Under the pieces are notes generated by a model, which saw only the letters and a program-made list of their open reading frames with translations, was not told where the DNA came from and did no database searches. The position numbers and the translations under genes are program-made. This document shows, one piece after another, positions 52,871 to 62,285 of a DNA stretch of 64,000 nucleotides (within the stretch, counting starts at the first letter, position 1; each line of letters starts with the position of its first letter). This DNA is from Paracrocinitomix mangrovi (GTDB lineage: Bacteria; Bacteroidota; Bacteroidia; Flavobacteriales_D; Crocinitomicaceae): assembly GCF_019740355.2 (NCBI RefSeq), contig NZ_CP091819.1:310001-374000 (forward strand), written 5' to 3'.

Positions 52871-54349
52871 TTAATAGTTAGCCATGTTCTTCATTAAACC
52901 TTCAAAGTAATTACGCATTTGATAATTGCTACAGGTATAATTGTTCATGATCATAGCATATCCCAATCTTCTGCCACTTTTAGTGTGTACATATCCGGCA
53001 TAAGATTTTACTCTGGTCATAGTTCCACTTTTACCATAAACTCTACCGGAAGCAACAGTTCCCTTACACATGCTGGCCATTGTACCGCGTTTACCAGCTA
53101 ATGCCATACTGGTTTCTAATCTATCTCCATTACCAGATTTGTACATGTATCCAAGCATTTCAACCAGGAATCTTGCACTTACTGAATTTGATCTTGATAA
53201 TCCACTTCCATCAGTCATGTTTAAATCAGCAGCACCTATTTTATTACTCCAATAATTCATGCAAATCAAGGCGCCGTTATAAGTTGAGCCATAACCAGAT
53301 CTTTCCACTGAAATTTGACATAAAATATGTTCAGCAAAAAGGTTGATACTTTGCTGGTTAGTGACATTTATAATTGTTGATAAATAAGGTGATTTATGCA
53401 CGTGAATTTCCTTTAATTCGGGTTTTTCAAATGGAATATGCTTGTTTAGTTCACGCATGGTAAATACTTTGTAAGCTACATCTATTCCAGATTGCTCAAG
53501 CGCATAATCAAATTCTAATCCCATTACAAGTTCAGGGTCTGGGATACTTGCTTTAACTTCAAAATCATCTTTTTGCTTGGGAATTGAGCCTTCTACAAAC
53601 CATTCGTATGACCAGGGTGCACCATAAACATATGCATTGTCTTTTGAAGAATTAGCTGATGTTACGTTGTTCACTACTTGAATTCCCGGAATATGTGGTG
53701 TAATACATGTCAATTCAGTAGAATCTCCCTCGCTTGCACCGGTTTTAAAATGATAGATGCACATATTGTCAAAAATGGTAAGTCCGGCAGGACCTGCGCC
53801 ATAGTAGTTTCCCATATCTCCCCAAACCCAACCAGAAGGCATTCCCTGGTATTTGTATAGTGATCCATCAGCAATGACGTGTCCATTAATTTTCTTAATG
53901 CCTTTAGCCTTTACACTATCAGCCCATTCATATAAAAAATCTCTCTCTTCTCCGTATTTAGTGAAGTACTTAGAACCTAAAGTTGGATCTCCTCCTCCTA
54001 TAATGTATAAATCTCCATTTAATGTACCTGTAGAGTCAATCTCACCTGAATACATGATTTTAGTCTCAAATCTATATCCACTTCCCAATAACTGAAACGC
54101 ACTTGCTGTAGTTACTAATTTCATAGTAGAGGCGGAAGGTAAACTCATATTTTTATTGTAATCCGCTAACACCTCACCGGTTTTTAAATCCTTCACAAAA
54201 AAACTGAAAGCAGAGTATTTTAACTTGCTAAAAGTCATCATGTTTTCAGCTGAGCTTTGTACTAATGTGTTTGGTCTTTCGTCTGCATTTTGCGCAATTA
54301 ACACAGATGGAAAGATGAATAACCAAGAAAGAATTGTTAAATACTTCAT
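52871..54349 (-). CDS. dacB: D-alanyl-D-alanine carboxypeptidase/endopeptidase (PBP4, S13)
   Basis: 492 aa. Signal peptide (to about 20). Active-site motifs: SxxK as STMK (S74, K77), the DGSGLSRSN region and KSGT near the C-terminus (KSGTMTR). A large insert between the first two motifs is typical of PBP4. It trims or cuts peptidoglycan cross-links in the periplasm. Single gene; its 5' side is divergent from the polysaccharide operon, within about 60 bp. Confidence 0.92.
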   Translation of the reverse strand: MKYLTILSWLFIFPSVLIAQNADERPNTLVQSSAENMMTFSKLKYSAFSFFVKDLKTGEVLADYNKNMSLPSASTMKLVTTASAFQLLGSGYRFETKIMYSGEIDSTGTLNGDLYIIGGGDPTLGSKYFTKYGEERDFLYEWADSVKAKGIKKINGHVIADGSLYKYQGMPSGWVWGDMGNYYGAGPAGLTIFDNMCIYHFKTGASEGDSTELTCITPHIPGIQVVNNVTSANSSKDNAYVYGAPWSYEWFVEGSIPKQKDDFEVKASIPDPELVMGLEFDYALEQSGIDVAYKVFTMRELNKHIPFEKPELKEIHVHKSPYLSTIINVTNQQSINLFAEHILCQISVERSGYGSTYNGALICMNYWSNKIGAADLNMTDGSGLSRSNSVSARFLVEMLGYMYKSGNGDRLETSMALAGKRGTMASMCKGTVASGRVYGKSGTMTRVKSYAGYVHTKSGRRLGYAMIMNNYTCSNYQMRNYFEGLMKNMANY

Positions 54350-54356
54350 TTTATAA

Positions 54357-54388
54357 TTGATGAGCTAGAGTTCTACTATTTATATTTG
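54357..54388 (+). promoter_or_regulatory. Promoter of the asnB polysaccharide operon
   Basis: -33 TTG (54357-54359), 21 bp, -7 TATATTTG (54381-54388); transcription would start about 13 bp before the TTG start of asnB. Confidence 0.65.
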
Positions 54389-54407
54389 TGTATCAAAATT
54401 AGAAACT

Positions 54408-56264
54408 TTGTGCGGGATAATTGGCATATGGGCAAAAAATAGCGAAGGACAGTCGTCTTTTGGTCAAATGACTAGTGCTCTTAATGTTATGTCTCACCGC
54501 GGACCCGATTATCAGGGTATCAAAACATATTCCAAAGTTTGTTTAGGTCATGCCAGGCTTTCAATTATTGATTTGTCTGCAGATGCCAATCAGCCTATGG
54601 AAGACAGTACTGGCAGATATAGTCTGATTTTTAACGGAGAAATTTATAATTATCAAGAGCTGAGATCACAGTTAGAATTGGAAGGATGTAGATTCCATAC
54701 TAATTCAGACACGGAAGTGTTAATGCAATTGCTGCTTACAAAAGGACTTTCAGCTTTAGAAAAGTTGAATGGTTTTTTTGCCTTTGTTTTTTATGACAAG
54801 GAAGAGGATAGAATGTTGTTTGCAAGAGATCGTTTTGGGATCAAACCTTTGCTATTTTATGAAGATGATGAGAAGATCATTTTAACTTCTGAACTTTCTC
54901 CCTTATTCAAATTTAATATTGATAAAACAATTGATGATGTAGCGCTTAATCAGTATTTTAGGCTGACATATATTCCAGCACCTTCATCTATTCTAAAAAG
55001 AGCTTTTAAAGTACTGCCTGGTCAATATGGTATCATAGATCAAGAAGGATTACAATTAAAGAGATATTATAAACTTGAAAGAAAACCCATTGTTCCTCAA
55101 GATTTTATTGCCTGTGCAGAAGAATTGAAATCAAGATTGACGATTTCTGTAAAGGATAGAATGATAGCAGATGTTCCCGTAGGAGCATTTTTAAGTGGGG
55201 GGGTAGATTCAAGCATAATAGCTGCAGTAGCTAAACATCAAAAAGAAGATTTAAAGACTTTCTCAATTGGGTTTGACCATCCTTATTTTAATGAATCACA
55301 ATACAGTGATTTAATGGCTAAACATATAGGAACAGATCATCATGAATTTATTGTGGGTAAAAAGGAGTTTCAATCTTATTTTGAACGCTTTTTAGATTCT
55401 ATTGATGAGCCTTTTGGAGATTCTTCAGCTTTTGCAGTTTACTTTTTAGCGGAACAAACCAAGAAAGAAGTAACTGTCGCATTAAGCGGAGATGGAGCAG
55501 ATGAATTGTTTGGTGGATATAAAAAGCACCAAGCCGAATATAAAATGCGAAGGGCTAGTTCAAGTAAAAAACGCTCTGTGAAATGGGTTTCGAAAATACT
55601 TAAAAACAAAGCTGTTTCAAGATCTGACAAGTTTGGAGATTTTAATAGAAAACTTCAAAAATTCAGTAATGGAATTGGAATGACTCCGGAAGAAAGGTAT
55701 TTTGAGTGGTGCACATTTGTTGATAAACAAGAAGTGTACGATATGCTTGAGCCTTCTTTTCGAACAGATTTTGATTTAAATATTCCTGACCTCTATGATA
55801 TGGGAGATTACCTCATTGCAGATCAAAAACTGGTACTTCCTAATGATATGTTGAAAAAGGTAGATATGATGTCAATGGCACATGCATTAGAAGTTAGAAC
55901 TCCTTTTTTAGATCATAGGGTAGTAGAATACGCTAATTCTGTTCCACTTGAATTTAAGTTAAATCCAAATGCAGGAAAGTTGTTGCTAAAAAAGGCATTT
56001 GATAAAGAGGTTCCCAAAGAAATATTATTCAGAGAGAAAAGAGGATTTGAAGTGCCAATTCAAGATTGGTTAGGAGATGAAATTAATGGTATTTTGAATT
56101 CAGAATTGTTTTCTGCTAAGTTTTTGGAAGATCAAAATATGTTTGATAAAGAATATATAGGTCAATTGATAAAAGGAATCACCAATAACAATTTTGGGGA
56201 ACGAATTTACCTGATTTGGTCATTGATCGTTTTTCAAAACTGGTATAAAAAATTTTACTGTTAA
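54408..56264 (+). CDS. asnB: Asparagine synthetase, glutamine-hydrolysing type
   Basis: 618 aa. It starts at TTG, which is forced because the enzyme needs Cys at position 2 (MCGIIG). N-terminal glutaminase domain (1-200; SHRGPD, FNGEIYN, DTEVLM), then the synthetase domain with the PP motif SGGVDSS (263-269), SIGFDHPYFNES, ALSGDGADELFGG and the EVRTPFLDHR segment. It amidates an acid using glutamine. As the first gene of a surface-polysaccharide operon (TAATG overlap with the next gene), it may amidate a sugar acid rather than make asparagine; sequence alone cannot decide. Confidence 0.9.
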   Translation: MCGIIGIWAKNSEGQSSFGQMTSALNVMSHRGPDYQGIKTYSKVCLGHARLSIIDLSADANQPMEDSTGRYSLIFNGEIYNYQELRSQLELEGCRFHTNSDTEVLMQLLLTKGLSALEKLNGFFAFVFYDKEEDRMLFARDRFGIKPLLFYEDDEKIILTSELSPLFKFNIDKTIDDVALNQYFRLTYIPAPSSILKRAFKVLPGQYGIIDQEGLQLKRYYKLERKPIVPQDFIACAEELKSRLTISVKDRMIADVPVGAFLSGGVDSSIIAAVAKHQKEDLKTFSIGFDHPYFNESQYSDLMAKHIGTDHHEFIVGKKEFQSYFERFLDSIDEPFGDSSAFAVYFLAEQTKKEVTVALSGDGADELFGGYKKHQAEYKMRRASSSKKRSVKWVSKILKNKAVSRSDKFGDFNRKLQKFSNGIGMTPEERYFEWCTFVDKQEVYDMLEPSFRTDFDLNIPDLYDMGDYLIADQKLVLPNDMLKKVDMMSMAHALEVRTPFLDHRVVEYANSVPLEFKLNPNAGKLLLKKAFDKEVPKEILFREKRGFEVPIQDWLGDEINGILNSELFSAKFLEDQNMFDKEYIGQLIKGITNNNFGERIYLIWSLIVFQNWYKKFYC

Positions 56265-57445
56265 TGATCAAAATACTTCGTATAATCAATCGGTTTAATT
56301 TGGGTGGACCTACTTATAATGCTACTTATCTAACGGCATATTTGCCAGAGCAATACCAAACTAAGCTGATTGGAGGAAGTCATGAAGAACATGAAGGTGC
56401 TTCTACATTTATACTTGATGAGCACAAGGTGAAATATGAGATTGTAGATAGCATGCAAAGAGAAATATCCTTTGCCAATGATAAAAAAGCCTTAAAAGAA
56501 TTAAGACAAATCATCCGAGAATTTAAACCTGACATTGTTCATACACATGCTTCAAAAGCAGGCTTTTTGGGAAGATTGGCTGCAGCCAAAGAAAATGTTC
56601 CTATTGTAGTTCATACTTTTCACGGACATGTTTTTCACTCTTATTTTGGTAATCTTAAAACTGGACTTTATAAGAAGTTAGAACGCTATGTAGCAAAAAA
56701 GACTGATGTAATAATTGCCATATCAGAAATTCAAAAAAAGGAGCTTTGTGAAATTCATAAAATAGCACCTTGCGGCAAGTTTAGAGTGATTCCCTTGGGT
56801 TTTGACTTAGATAGGTTTAGAGAAAACAAAGATAGTAAGAGACTAGCCTTCAGAAACAAGTATGAAATTAAAGATGATGAATTAGCCATTGGTATAATTG
56901 GAAGATTAACGGCCATTAAAAATCATTCGTTGTTTATTCAATCTATTAGTGCAAGTTTGACAAGAACAGATAAGAAATTAAAGGTGTTGATTATTGGTGA
57001 TGGAGAATTAATGAAGGAGATCAAAGAAGAGTGTGCTGAAGTTGAGCAACAAATTGGTAAGCAAATCTTTGTGTTCACCTCTTGGATTAAAAATATTTCG
57101 GAAGCTTTACCAGGATTAGATTTGGTATGTTTGTCTTCTAAAAATGAGGGAACACCTGTAAGTTTAATTGAAGCTCAAGCTGCTGGAGTACCTGTAGTGA
57201 CAACCAACGTAGGTGGTGTTTTAAACGTCGTAGACAATGGAAATACAGGGATTGTCGTTGATGGTTTTGAAGTAAAGGATTATGCTAACGCTTTGTTAGA
57301 TTTAATTAATAATGAAGAAAAACGTGCGAAAATGTCACAAAATGGCTGGAATCACGTAGAAGAAAAATTCCATTACTTACGTTTGTGCAAGGATATGGAT
57401 AATTTATATCAAGAATTACTTGAAAAAAAGGGATTAAAAAAATGA
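56264..57445 (+). CDS. Glycosyltransferase family 4 (GT-B fold)
   Basis: 393 aa. The N-terminal part has INRFNLGGPTYNATYL, DIVHTHASKAGFLGRLAA and HTFHGHVFHSYFG; the C-terminal donor-binding half has IGRLTAIKNHSLFI, LIIGDGELMKE and the EX7E-like SKNEGTPVSLIEAQAAGVPVVTTNVGG. Acts in the cytoplasm adding a sugar to a lipid-linked oligosaccharide. Its ATG overlaps the asnB stop (TAATG) and its stop overlaps the next start (ATGA), so it is a fully coupled member of the operon. Confidence 0.92.
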   Translation: MIKILRIINRFNLGGPTYNATYLTAYLPEQYQTKLIGGSHEEHEGASTFILDEHKVKYEIVDSMQREISFANDKKALKELRQIIREFKPDIVHTHASKAGFLGRLAAAKENVPIVVHTFHGHVFHSYFGNLKTGLYKKLERYVAKKTDVIIAISEIQKKELCEIHKIAPCGKFRVIPLGFDLDRFRENKDSKRLAFRNKYEIKDDELAIGIIGRLTAIKNHSLFIQSISASLTRTDKKLKVLIIGDGELMKEIKEECAEVEQQIGKQIFVFTSWIKNISEALPGLDLVCLSSKNEGTPVSLIEAQAAGVPVVTTNVGGVLNVVDNGNTGIVVDGFEVKDYANALLDLINNEEKRAKMSQNGWNHVEEKFHYLRLCKDMDNLYQELLEKKGLKK

Positions 57446-58224
57446 TTAATTGGGCAAGAAGTATCGGTTTTGTAGGGATCATTCTCTTAATTGGTAGCTG
57501 TGGTATTAATAGCAACTGGATGCTAAGAACTCATAAGGATTACGATTTTTCAGACATTGACAGTTTGAATGAAAGTAAGAATGACTATAAAATCGATATC
57601 AATGATATTTTACAATTGAGATTTTTTACCAATGATGGGATAAAGGTTTTAGATATTAGTTCAAATGCAACAGGAAATCAAAGTGCTTTATTTAATCCAA
57701 ATAATTCACTTAACTATGTTATTCAAAATGATTCAATGGTTGAATTACCTGTTGTAGGTCAAGTAAACTTAGTAGGTATGACCATTAGACAGGCAGAGTT
57801 GTATCTCGAAGATCAATTTAGGGGGTATTATATAGATCCTTTTGTTCAATTAAGTGTGACAAACAGAAGAGTAGTGGTGTTTCCCGGAAATGGAGGAGAA
57901 GCAAAAGTGATTTATCTACAAAACAATAATACAACCTTGTTAGAAGCAATTGCATTGGCCGGAGGAATTACAGAGAGAGGTCGAGCGTCTAAAATTAAGT
58001 TGATAAGAAAAAATGCTCAAGGGCAACGAGAAGTTTATAAAATAGATTTGTCTACCATTGAAGGTTTGGCTTATACTGATATAATTGTTCAAGCCAATGA
58101 TTATATTTATGTAGATCCTGTTCCTGAATTGGGAAGAGAAGTGCTAAAAGAAGTAACACCAATAGTTTCATTAATTTCAAGTGCTGCAGTTATTATTGCG
58201 ACTATATCAGCATTAACACCATAA
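57442..58224 (+). CDS. Wza-like polysaccharide export lipoprotein
   Basis: 260 aa. Lipobox IGSC. A polysaccharide export sequence domain (YKIDINDILQLRFF ... LPVVGQVNLVGMTIRQAE) then an SLBB-like region (TTLLEAIALAGGITERGRASKIKLIR) and a C-terminal hydrophobic helix (VSLISSAAVIIATISAL). The shorter Bacteroidota Wza/GumB type forms the outer-membrane channel of a polysaccharide exporter with the Wzc-like protein encoded next. Confidence 0.9.
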   Translation: MINWARSIGFVGIILLIGSCGINSNWMLRTHKDYDFSDIDSLNESKNDYKIDINDILQLRFFTNDGIKVLDISSNATGNQSALFNPNNSLNYVIQNDSMVELPVVGQVNLVGMTIRQAELYLEDQFRGYYIDPFVQLSVTNRRVVVFPGNGGEAKVIYLQNNNTTLLEAIALAGGITERGRASKIKLIRKNAQGQREVYKIDLSTIEGLAYTDIIVQANDYIYVDPVPELGREVLKEVTPIVSLISSAAVIIATISALTP

Positions 58225-58231
58225 TATAATA

Positions 58232-60607
58232 GTGCTAGAGACTGAAAAAAAATCAATAATAGCTTCTAGTTTAAACAAGGAGTTCGATATTAATCTAGCG
58301 ATTACTGTCTTAAAAAAGAACTTTTTTATTCCTCTGATCATATTATTGCTTGGTTTGGGGATTAGTTTTGTTTATTTGAGATATACAAAACCTGTATATG
58401 AGTCAAAAGCAGTAATTCAAAGAAGTACTCAAGATGAAGGAAAACGAATTCTGGATATTGAAGGCTTTGAAAAAGAACAAGAAGTTTCTGAAGACGTTGA
58501 ATTACTAAAATCAACTTTTTTACTAGAAAAAGCACTAAAGAACTTAAATCTTCAAATATCTTATTTTGCTGAAGGGCAAATTCTTACTGAAGAAAAGTAT
58601 TTAATGTCTAGTTATCATGTTACCTTATTGGAATTAAGGGATAGTAGTTTGATAGGTAAACCTGTTTTAGTTACAACCAAAGGAAGTGATGTAGTAAATC
58701 TAAATTTTACCTCAAGTACAGGAAACCATAGCCTGGACATTAAAGTGGATGAGAAAGTTGAGAACGAATTTTTTAGCTTGTCCTTTAAAATATCAAATCC
58801 TGAGCAATTTAGAGTAAATGCTGCTGAAAATAAACTCTATTTTGTGATCAATAATTTTAGTGATCTTACTAGAAGAATGCATCCTAATTTACAGGTGTTT
58901 GCATTGAATCCCGAAGCTAAAACTATTCAAATCAATTTTAAATCAAATAACCATAGGCTGAGTAAAGATGTGGTAACATCAATTATCAATACCTTTTTTC
59001 AGTATGATTTAGAAAAGAAAAGGCAGAGTTCGGCAAGTATTCTTGACTTTATTGATTCACAGTTGGATACTGTTTTTCTTCAATTAAAAGAGTCAGAATC
59101 AGCCATTCAAAATTTTAAAGACAGTAACTCCGTTAATGATCCGGCTTATTTCACGGCAAACATTATGGAGAGAACCAATGAGCTACAAAATCAAATGATG
59201 GATGTAGACATTGAATTGGAATTGATAGAGGACATTGAAAACAAAGTGGAGTTGAATGATAGAGTTGAGATTTTTAGAATTATTCCTGCGGTTACAGGAA
59301 CTGATTATGAAAATCTTTTAGTTGGTGAATTAGAAGAATTACATGAATTTTTAATTGAAAAAGAGGATCTTGTGTACAGAGTTACTGAAGATCATCAAGA
59401 AATTCAAAAAATTGATCGTAAGATTAAGTCTCAATCAGAGAACATTTTCAGAATCATTAATACCATAAGAAAACAATTGGAATTTAAGTTAAGCAGTTTA
59501 CAAGACAGAGTGTTTAAATTGGAAATGGAGCTTTATGGGATTCCTGCAAAAGAAATGGAATTAAGTAGGCTTAACAGAATGTTCTCCTTGAATGAAAAAT
59601 ACTATTCACTTTTAATTGAAAAGAAAACACAATATGCCATTTCAAAAGCAGGGTTTACAATGGATAACATGGTGCTACAAGCCCCTACTGAAGCTGTTTT
59701 AATTTCACCTAACCATAGGTTTGTTTATGTTTTATCTGTGGTTCTAACAATTATGTTAAGCATGGTATATCTATTAATTAGATACCTAACGTTTAACGAT
59801 ATTCACGAGCCTGAAGAGCTGAAAAAATTACTACCGGATCAAGTGGGGTTCTTAGGTGTTATTCCTAAAGTAGACACCGAGAATAGGTATTCTACATTAA
59901 TGGTTCACCTTAAACCGAAGTCAGCATTAGCAGAGAGTTATAGACATATTAGATCTAATTTGCAATTTATTCTAAAGAAGAATGAACCCAATTTAATAGC
60001 GGTTTCATCTTCTGTTTCAGGAGAAGGTAAAACGTTCGTAACTGTTAATCTTGCAGGAATTATCGCTATGTCGGGTAAAAAGGTATTAGTGATTGATTTG
60101 GATTTAAGAAAACCTAAAGTGCATGAAGCTTTTAATGCAGATAACAAGTTAGGAATGAGTTCTGTTTTGGTAAAATCTGAAAACTGGAAGGATTGTGTGC
60201 AAAAAAGTGAAATTGAAGGATTAGATTTTATTACAGCCGGTCCTATCCCCCCAAACCCATCTGAATTAATTATTGGAGGATATTTAGATAGTTTATTGGT
60301 TGAATTCAAAAAGGAATATGATTTTGTAATCGTAGATAATCCTCCTGTTGGAATAGTATCTGATGGTTTGTATGTAATGAAAGATGCTGATTGCCCTATT
60401 TACATGTTTAGAGCTAATTATTCCAAAAGATATTACGCCAGAAGAGTTGAAGAACTTGTCTATAATAAGCAATTAAATAAGTTGTTTGTTATTCTCAATG
60501 GTATGGAATCGGGAGTAAGAGGGTATGGCTATGGTTATGGCTATGGTGGAGATTATTATTCTGATGATATTAAAAAGAAAAAGGTTTGGCAATTTTGGAA
60601 AAAATAA
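58232..60607 (+). CDS. Wzc-like chain-length regulator / BY-kinase
   Basis: 791 aa from a GTG start. Wzz domain with two membrane helices (about 33-52 and 500-520), long periplasmic coiled coil (about 270-480), then a cytoplasmic tyrosine-kinase domain with Walker A SVSGEGKT (594-601), Walker A' VIDLDLRKPKVHEAF and Walker B FVIVDNPPVG. The C-terminus is a Tyr cluster, GYGYGYGYGGDYYSDD, then KKKK and WQFWKK. BY-kinases autophosphorylate such clusters to control polysaccharide chain length and export. Confidence 0.93.
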   Translation: MLETEKKSIIASSLNKEFDINLAITVLKKNFFIPLIILLLGLGISFVYLRYTKPVYESKAVIQRSTQDEGKRILDIEGFEKEQEVSEDVELLKSTFLLEKALKNLNLQISYFAEGQILTEEKYLMSSYHVTLLELRDSSLIGKPVLVTTKGSDVVNLNFTSSTGNHSLDIKVDEKVENEFFSLSFKISNPEQFRVNAAENKLYFVINNFSDLTRRMHPNLQVFALNPEAKTIQINFKSNNHRLSKDVVTSIINTFFQYDLEKKRQSSASILDFIDSQLDTVFLQLKESESAIQNFKDSNSVNDPAYFTANIMERTNELQNQMMDVDIELELIEDIENKVELNDRVEIFRIIPAVTGTDYENLLVGELEELHEFLIEKEDLVYRVTEDHQEIQKIDRKIKSQSENIFRIINTIRKQLEFKLSSLQDRVFKLEMELYGIPAKEMELSRLNRMFSLNEKYYSLLIEKKTQYAISKAGFTMDNMVLQAPTEAVLISPNHRFVYVLSVVLTIMLSMVYLLIRYLTFNDIHEPEELKKLLPDQVGFLGVIPKVDTENRYSTLMVHLKPKSALAESYRHIRSNLQFILKKNEPNLIAVSSSVSGEGKTFVTVNLAGIIAMSGKKVLVIDLDLRKPKVHEAFNADNKLGMSSVLVKSENWKDCVQKSEIEGLDFITAGPIPPNPSELIIGGYLDSLLVEFKKEYDFVIVDNPPVGIVSDGLYVMKDADCPIYMFRANYSKRYYARRVEELVYNKQLNKLFVILNGMESGVRGYGYGYGYGGDYYSDDIKKKKVWQFWKK

Positions 60608-60613
60608 CATCTG

Positions 60614-61162
60614 ATGGAAGTAATTAAATATCGAATTGAAGGACTTATAGCCTTTAAACCAAGAATATTTACAGATGATAGAGGTTATTTTTTTGAGTCA
60701 TTCAACGAAAAAATAATGCGCGAACATATAGGTGATTTTAATTTCGTACAGGATAATCAATCATCTTCTCATAAAAATGTTCTTAGAGGTTTACACTTTC
60801 AAAAACCTCCTTATGATCAAGGTAAATTGGTTCGTGTAATTTCCGGCGAAGTACTAGATGTTGCCGTGGATATTAGAAAAAATTCTCCCACCTATGGGCA
60901 ATACGAAAAAGTCTTGTTAACTGGAGAAAACAATGTCATGTTTTGGATTCCACCAGGATTTGCTCATGGCTTTTTGTCTCTTAAAGATGATTCAATTTTC
61001 TCATACAAATGCACCAATTTCTATAATAAAGAAAGTGAAGATGCAATTATTTGGAATGATCCAGAAATTGGGATAGACTGGGAAGTAGAATATCCTTTAG
61101 TTTCAGAAAAAGATGATGAAGCAAAAACTTTAAAAGAATTTGAAAGCCCTTTTATATTGTGA
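60614..61162 (+). CDS. rfbC: dTDP-4-dehydrorhamnose 3,5-epimerase
   Basis: 182 aa cupin-fold epimerase. Landmarks: DDRGYFFESFNE, FVQDNQSSSHKNVLRGLHFQ (catalytic His), GKLVRVISGEVLDVAVDIR, FWIPPGFAHGFLSL and EIGIDW. It converts dTDP-4-keto-6-deoxyglucose for rhamnose synthesis. rfbA, rfbB and rfbD are not in the window, so they must lie elsewhere, or the enzyme works on a related sugar. Coupled to the next gene by a GTGA overlap. Confidence 0.93.
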   Translation: MEVIKYRIEGLIAFKPRIFTDDRGYFFESFNEKIMREHIGDFNFVQDNQSSSHKNVLRGLHFQKPPYDQGKLVRVISGEVLDVAVDIRKNSPTYGQYEKVLLTGENNVMFWIPPGFAHGFLSLKDDSIFSYKCTNFYNKESEDAIIWNDPEIGIDWEVEYPLVSEKDDEAKTLKEFESPFIL

Positions 61163-62235
61163 AAGATAGTTTCGAATCTATAATAAATCTAACCGGCTTT
61201 TTTGGTGGTGCCTTTTTAGTATCTGTTTTAATTAACAGATTCCTATTAAAGTTTGCCAAAAGTCTTGGAATCAGAAACAAAAATGACCTTACTATTCGTT
61301 GGAGTAATGAGTCAAAACCTTCTTTGGGCGGAATCAGCTTTTACATGACTTTTTTGTTAGGGTTTATGATTTACGCCATTGTTTTTGGTGAAGATGACGT
61401 ATTTAGAAATGAAAAATTACTCGGCTTATTTTTCACGATAAATATCGGATTCTTACTCGGTTTATCTGATGATGCCTATGATACGAAACCTATCATCAAA
61501 TTGCTTTCTCAAATTCTATGCGGAGTTATATTGGTTTCTACAGACAGTGGCATTCAATTATTTAATCAAGAATGGTTGAACATTACCATAACAGTACTTT
61601 GGGTAGTTGGTATAATGAATTCAATAAATATGCTGGATAATATGGATGGAATAACCACCATTGCTTCCATTTTTATCATCCTGATCATCATTGGAATTTC
61701 ACTGCCATTTAAACTGATGAATAATGTTGATTTATTTCTGTTGATCACCACTCTTGGTGCTTTAAGTGGATTTTTACTGTTTAATTGGAATCCTTCAAAG
61801 ATGTTCATGGGAGACACGGGATCTCAGTTTTTGGGAATGTTCTTGGCTTATTTTTCAATAAAGTTTTTGTGGAATGCAGGAATTGAAGAGGGTTCTTATA
61901 GTGTCTTTTCAAATCTTTCACTTGTTTTGATTGCTTTCTCTGTACCAATTATGGATACCACTTTTGTAACCATAAGAAGACTCAGAAAGGGCAAATCGCC
62001 TATGGTGGGTGGTAAAGATCATACTACGCATACGCTTTCTTACCGTGGTTTAACGGATAGGCAAGTAGGTTATGTTTTTATTATTCTAGGAATTGTATCG
62101 AGCTTGTTGGCATACAATGTTGCAAATTTTATTCCTCATGGTTCTCTAAGCCTTATTCTGATTTGGGTTTACGTGCTAATGCTATTGATAATATTCTTCA
62201 GTATTGCAAAAAAGCATAGCAAGGATGAAGATTAG
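61159..62235 (+). CDS. WecA/TagO-like undecaprenyl-phosphate sugar-1-phosphate transferase
   Basis: 358 aa from a GTG start, about ten to eleven membrane helices. Active-site loops: LGLSDDAYDTKP (Asp pair), NSINMLDNMDGI (NxxNxxDN), FMGDTGSQFLG and HTTHTLSYRGLTDRQ (His motif of the WecA branch, not MraY). It puts the first sugar phosphate on undecaprenyl phosphate to start polysaccharide repeat synthesis. As the last gene of the operon, it likely supplies the primer for the transferases upstream. Confidence 0.92.
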   Translation: MKDSFESIINLTGFFGGAFLVSVLINRFLLKFAKSLGIRNKNDLTIRWSNESKPSLGGISFYMTFLLGFMIYAIVFGEDDVFRNEKLLGLFFTINIGFLLGLSDDAYDTKPIIKLLSQILCGVILVSTDSGIQLFNQEWLNITITVLWVVGIMNSINMLDNMDGITTIASIFIILIIIGISLPFKLMNNVDLFLLITTLGALSGFLLFNWNPSKMFMGDTGSQFLGMFLAYFSIKFLWNAGIEEGSYSVFSNLSLVLIAFSVPIMDTTFVTIRRLRKGKSPMVGGKDHTTHTLSYRGLTDRQVGYVFIILGIVSSLLAYNVANFIPHGSLSLILIWVYVLMLLIIFFSIAKKHSKDED

Positions 62236-62285
62236 TGATTAAATTTGACTGATAATTGCTAAATTCAATACCCCTTAATCAGTCA

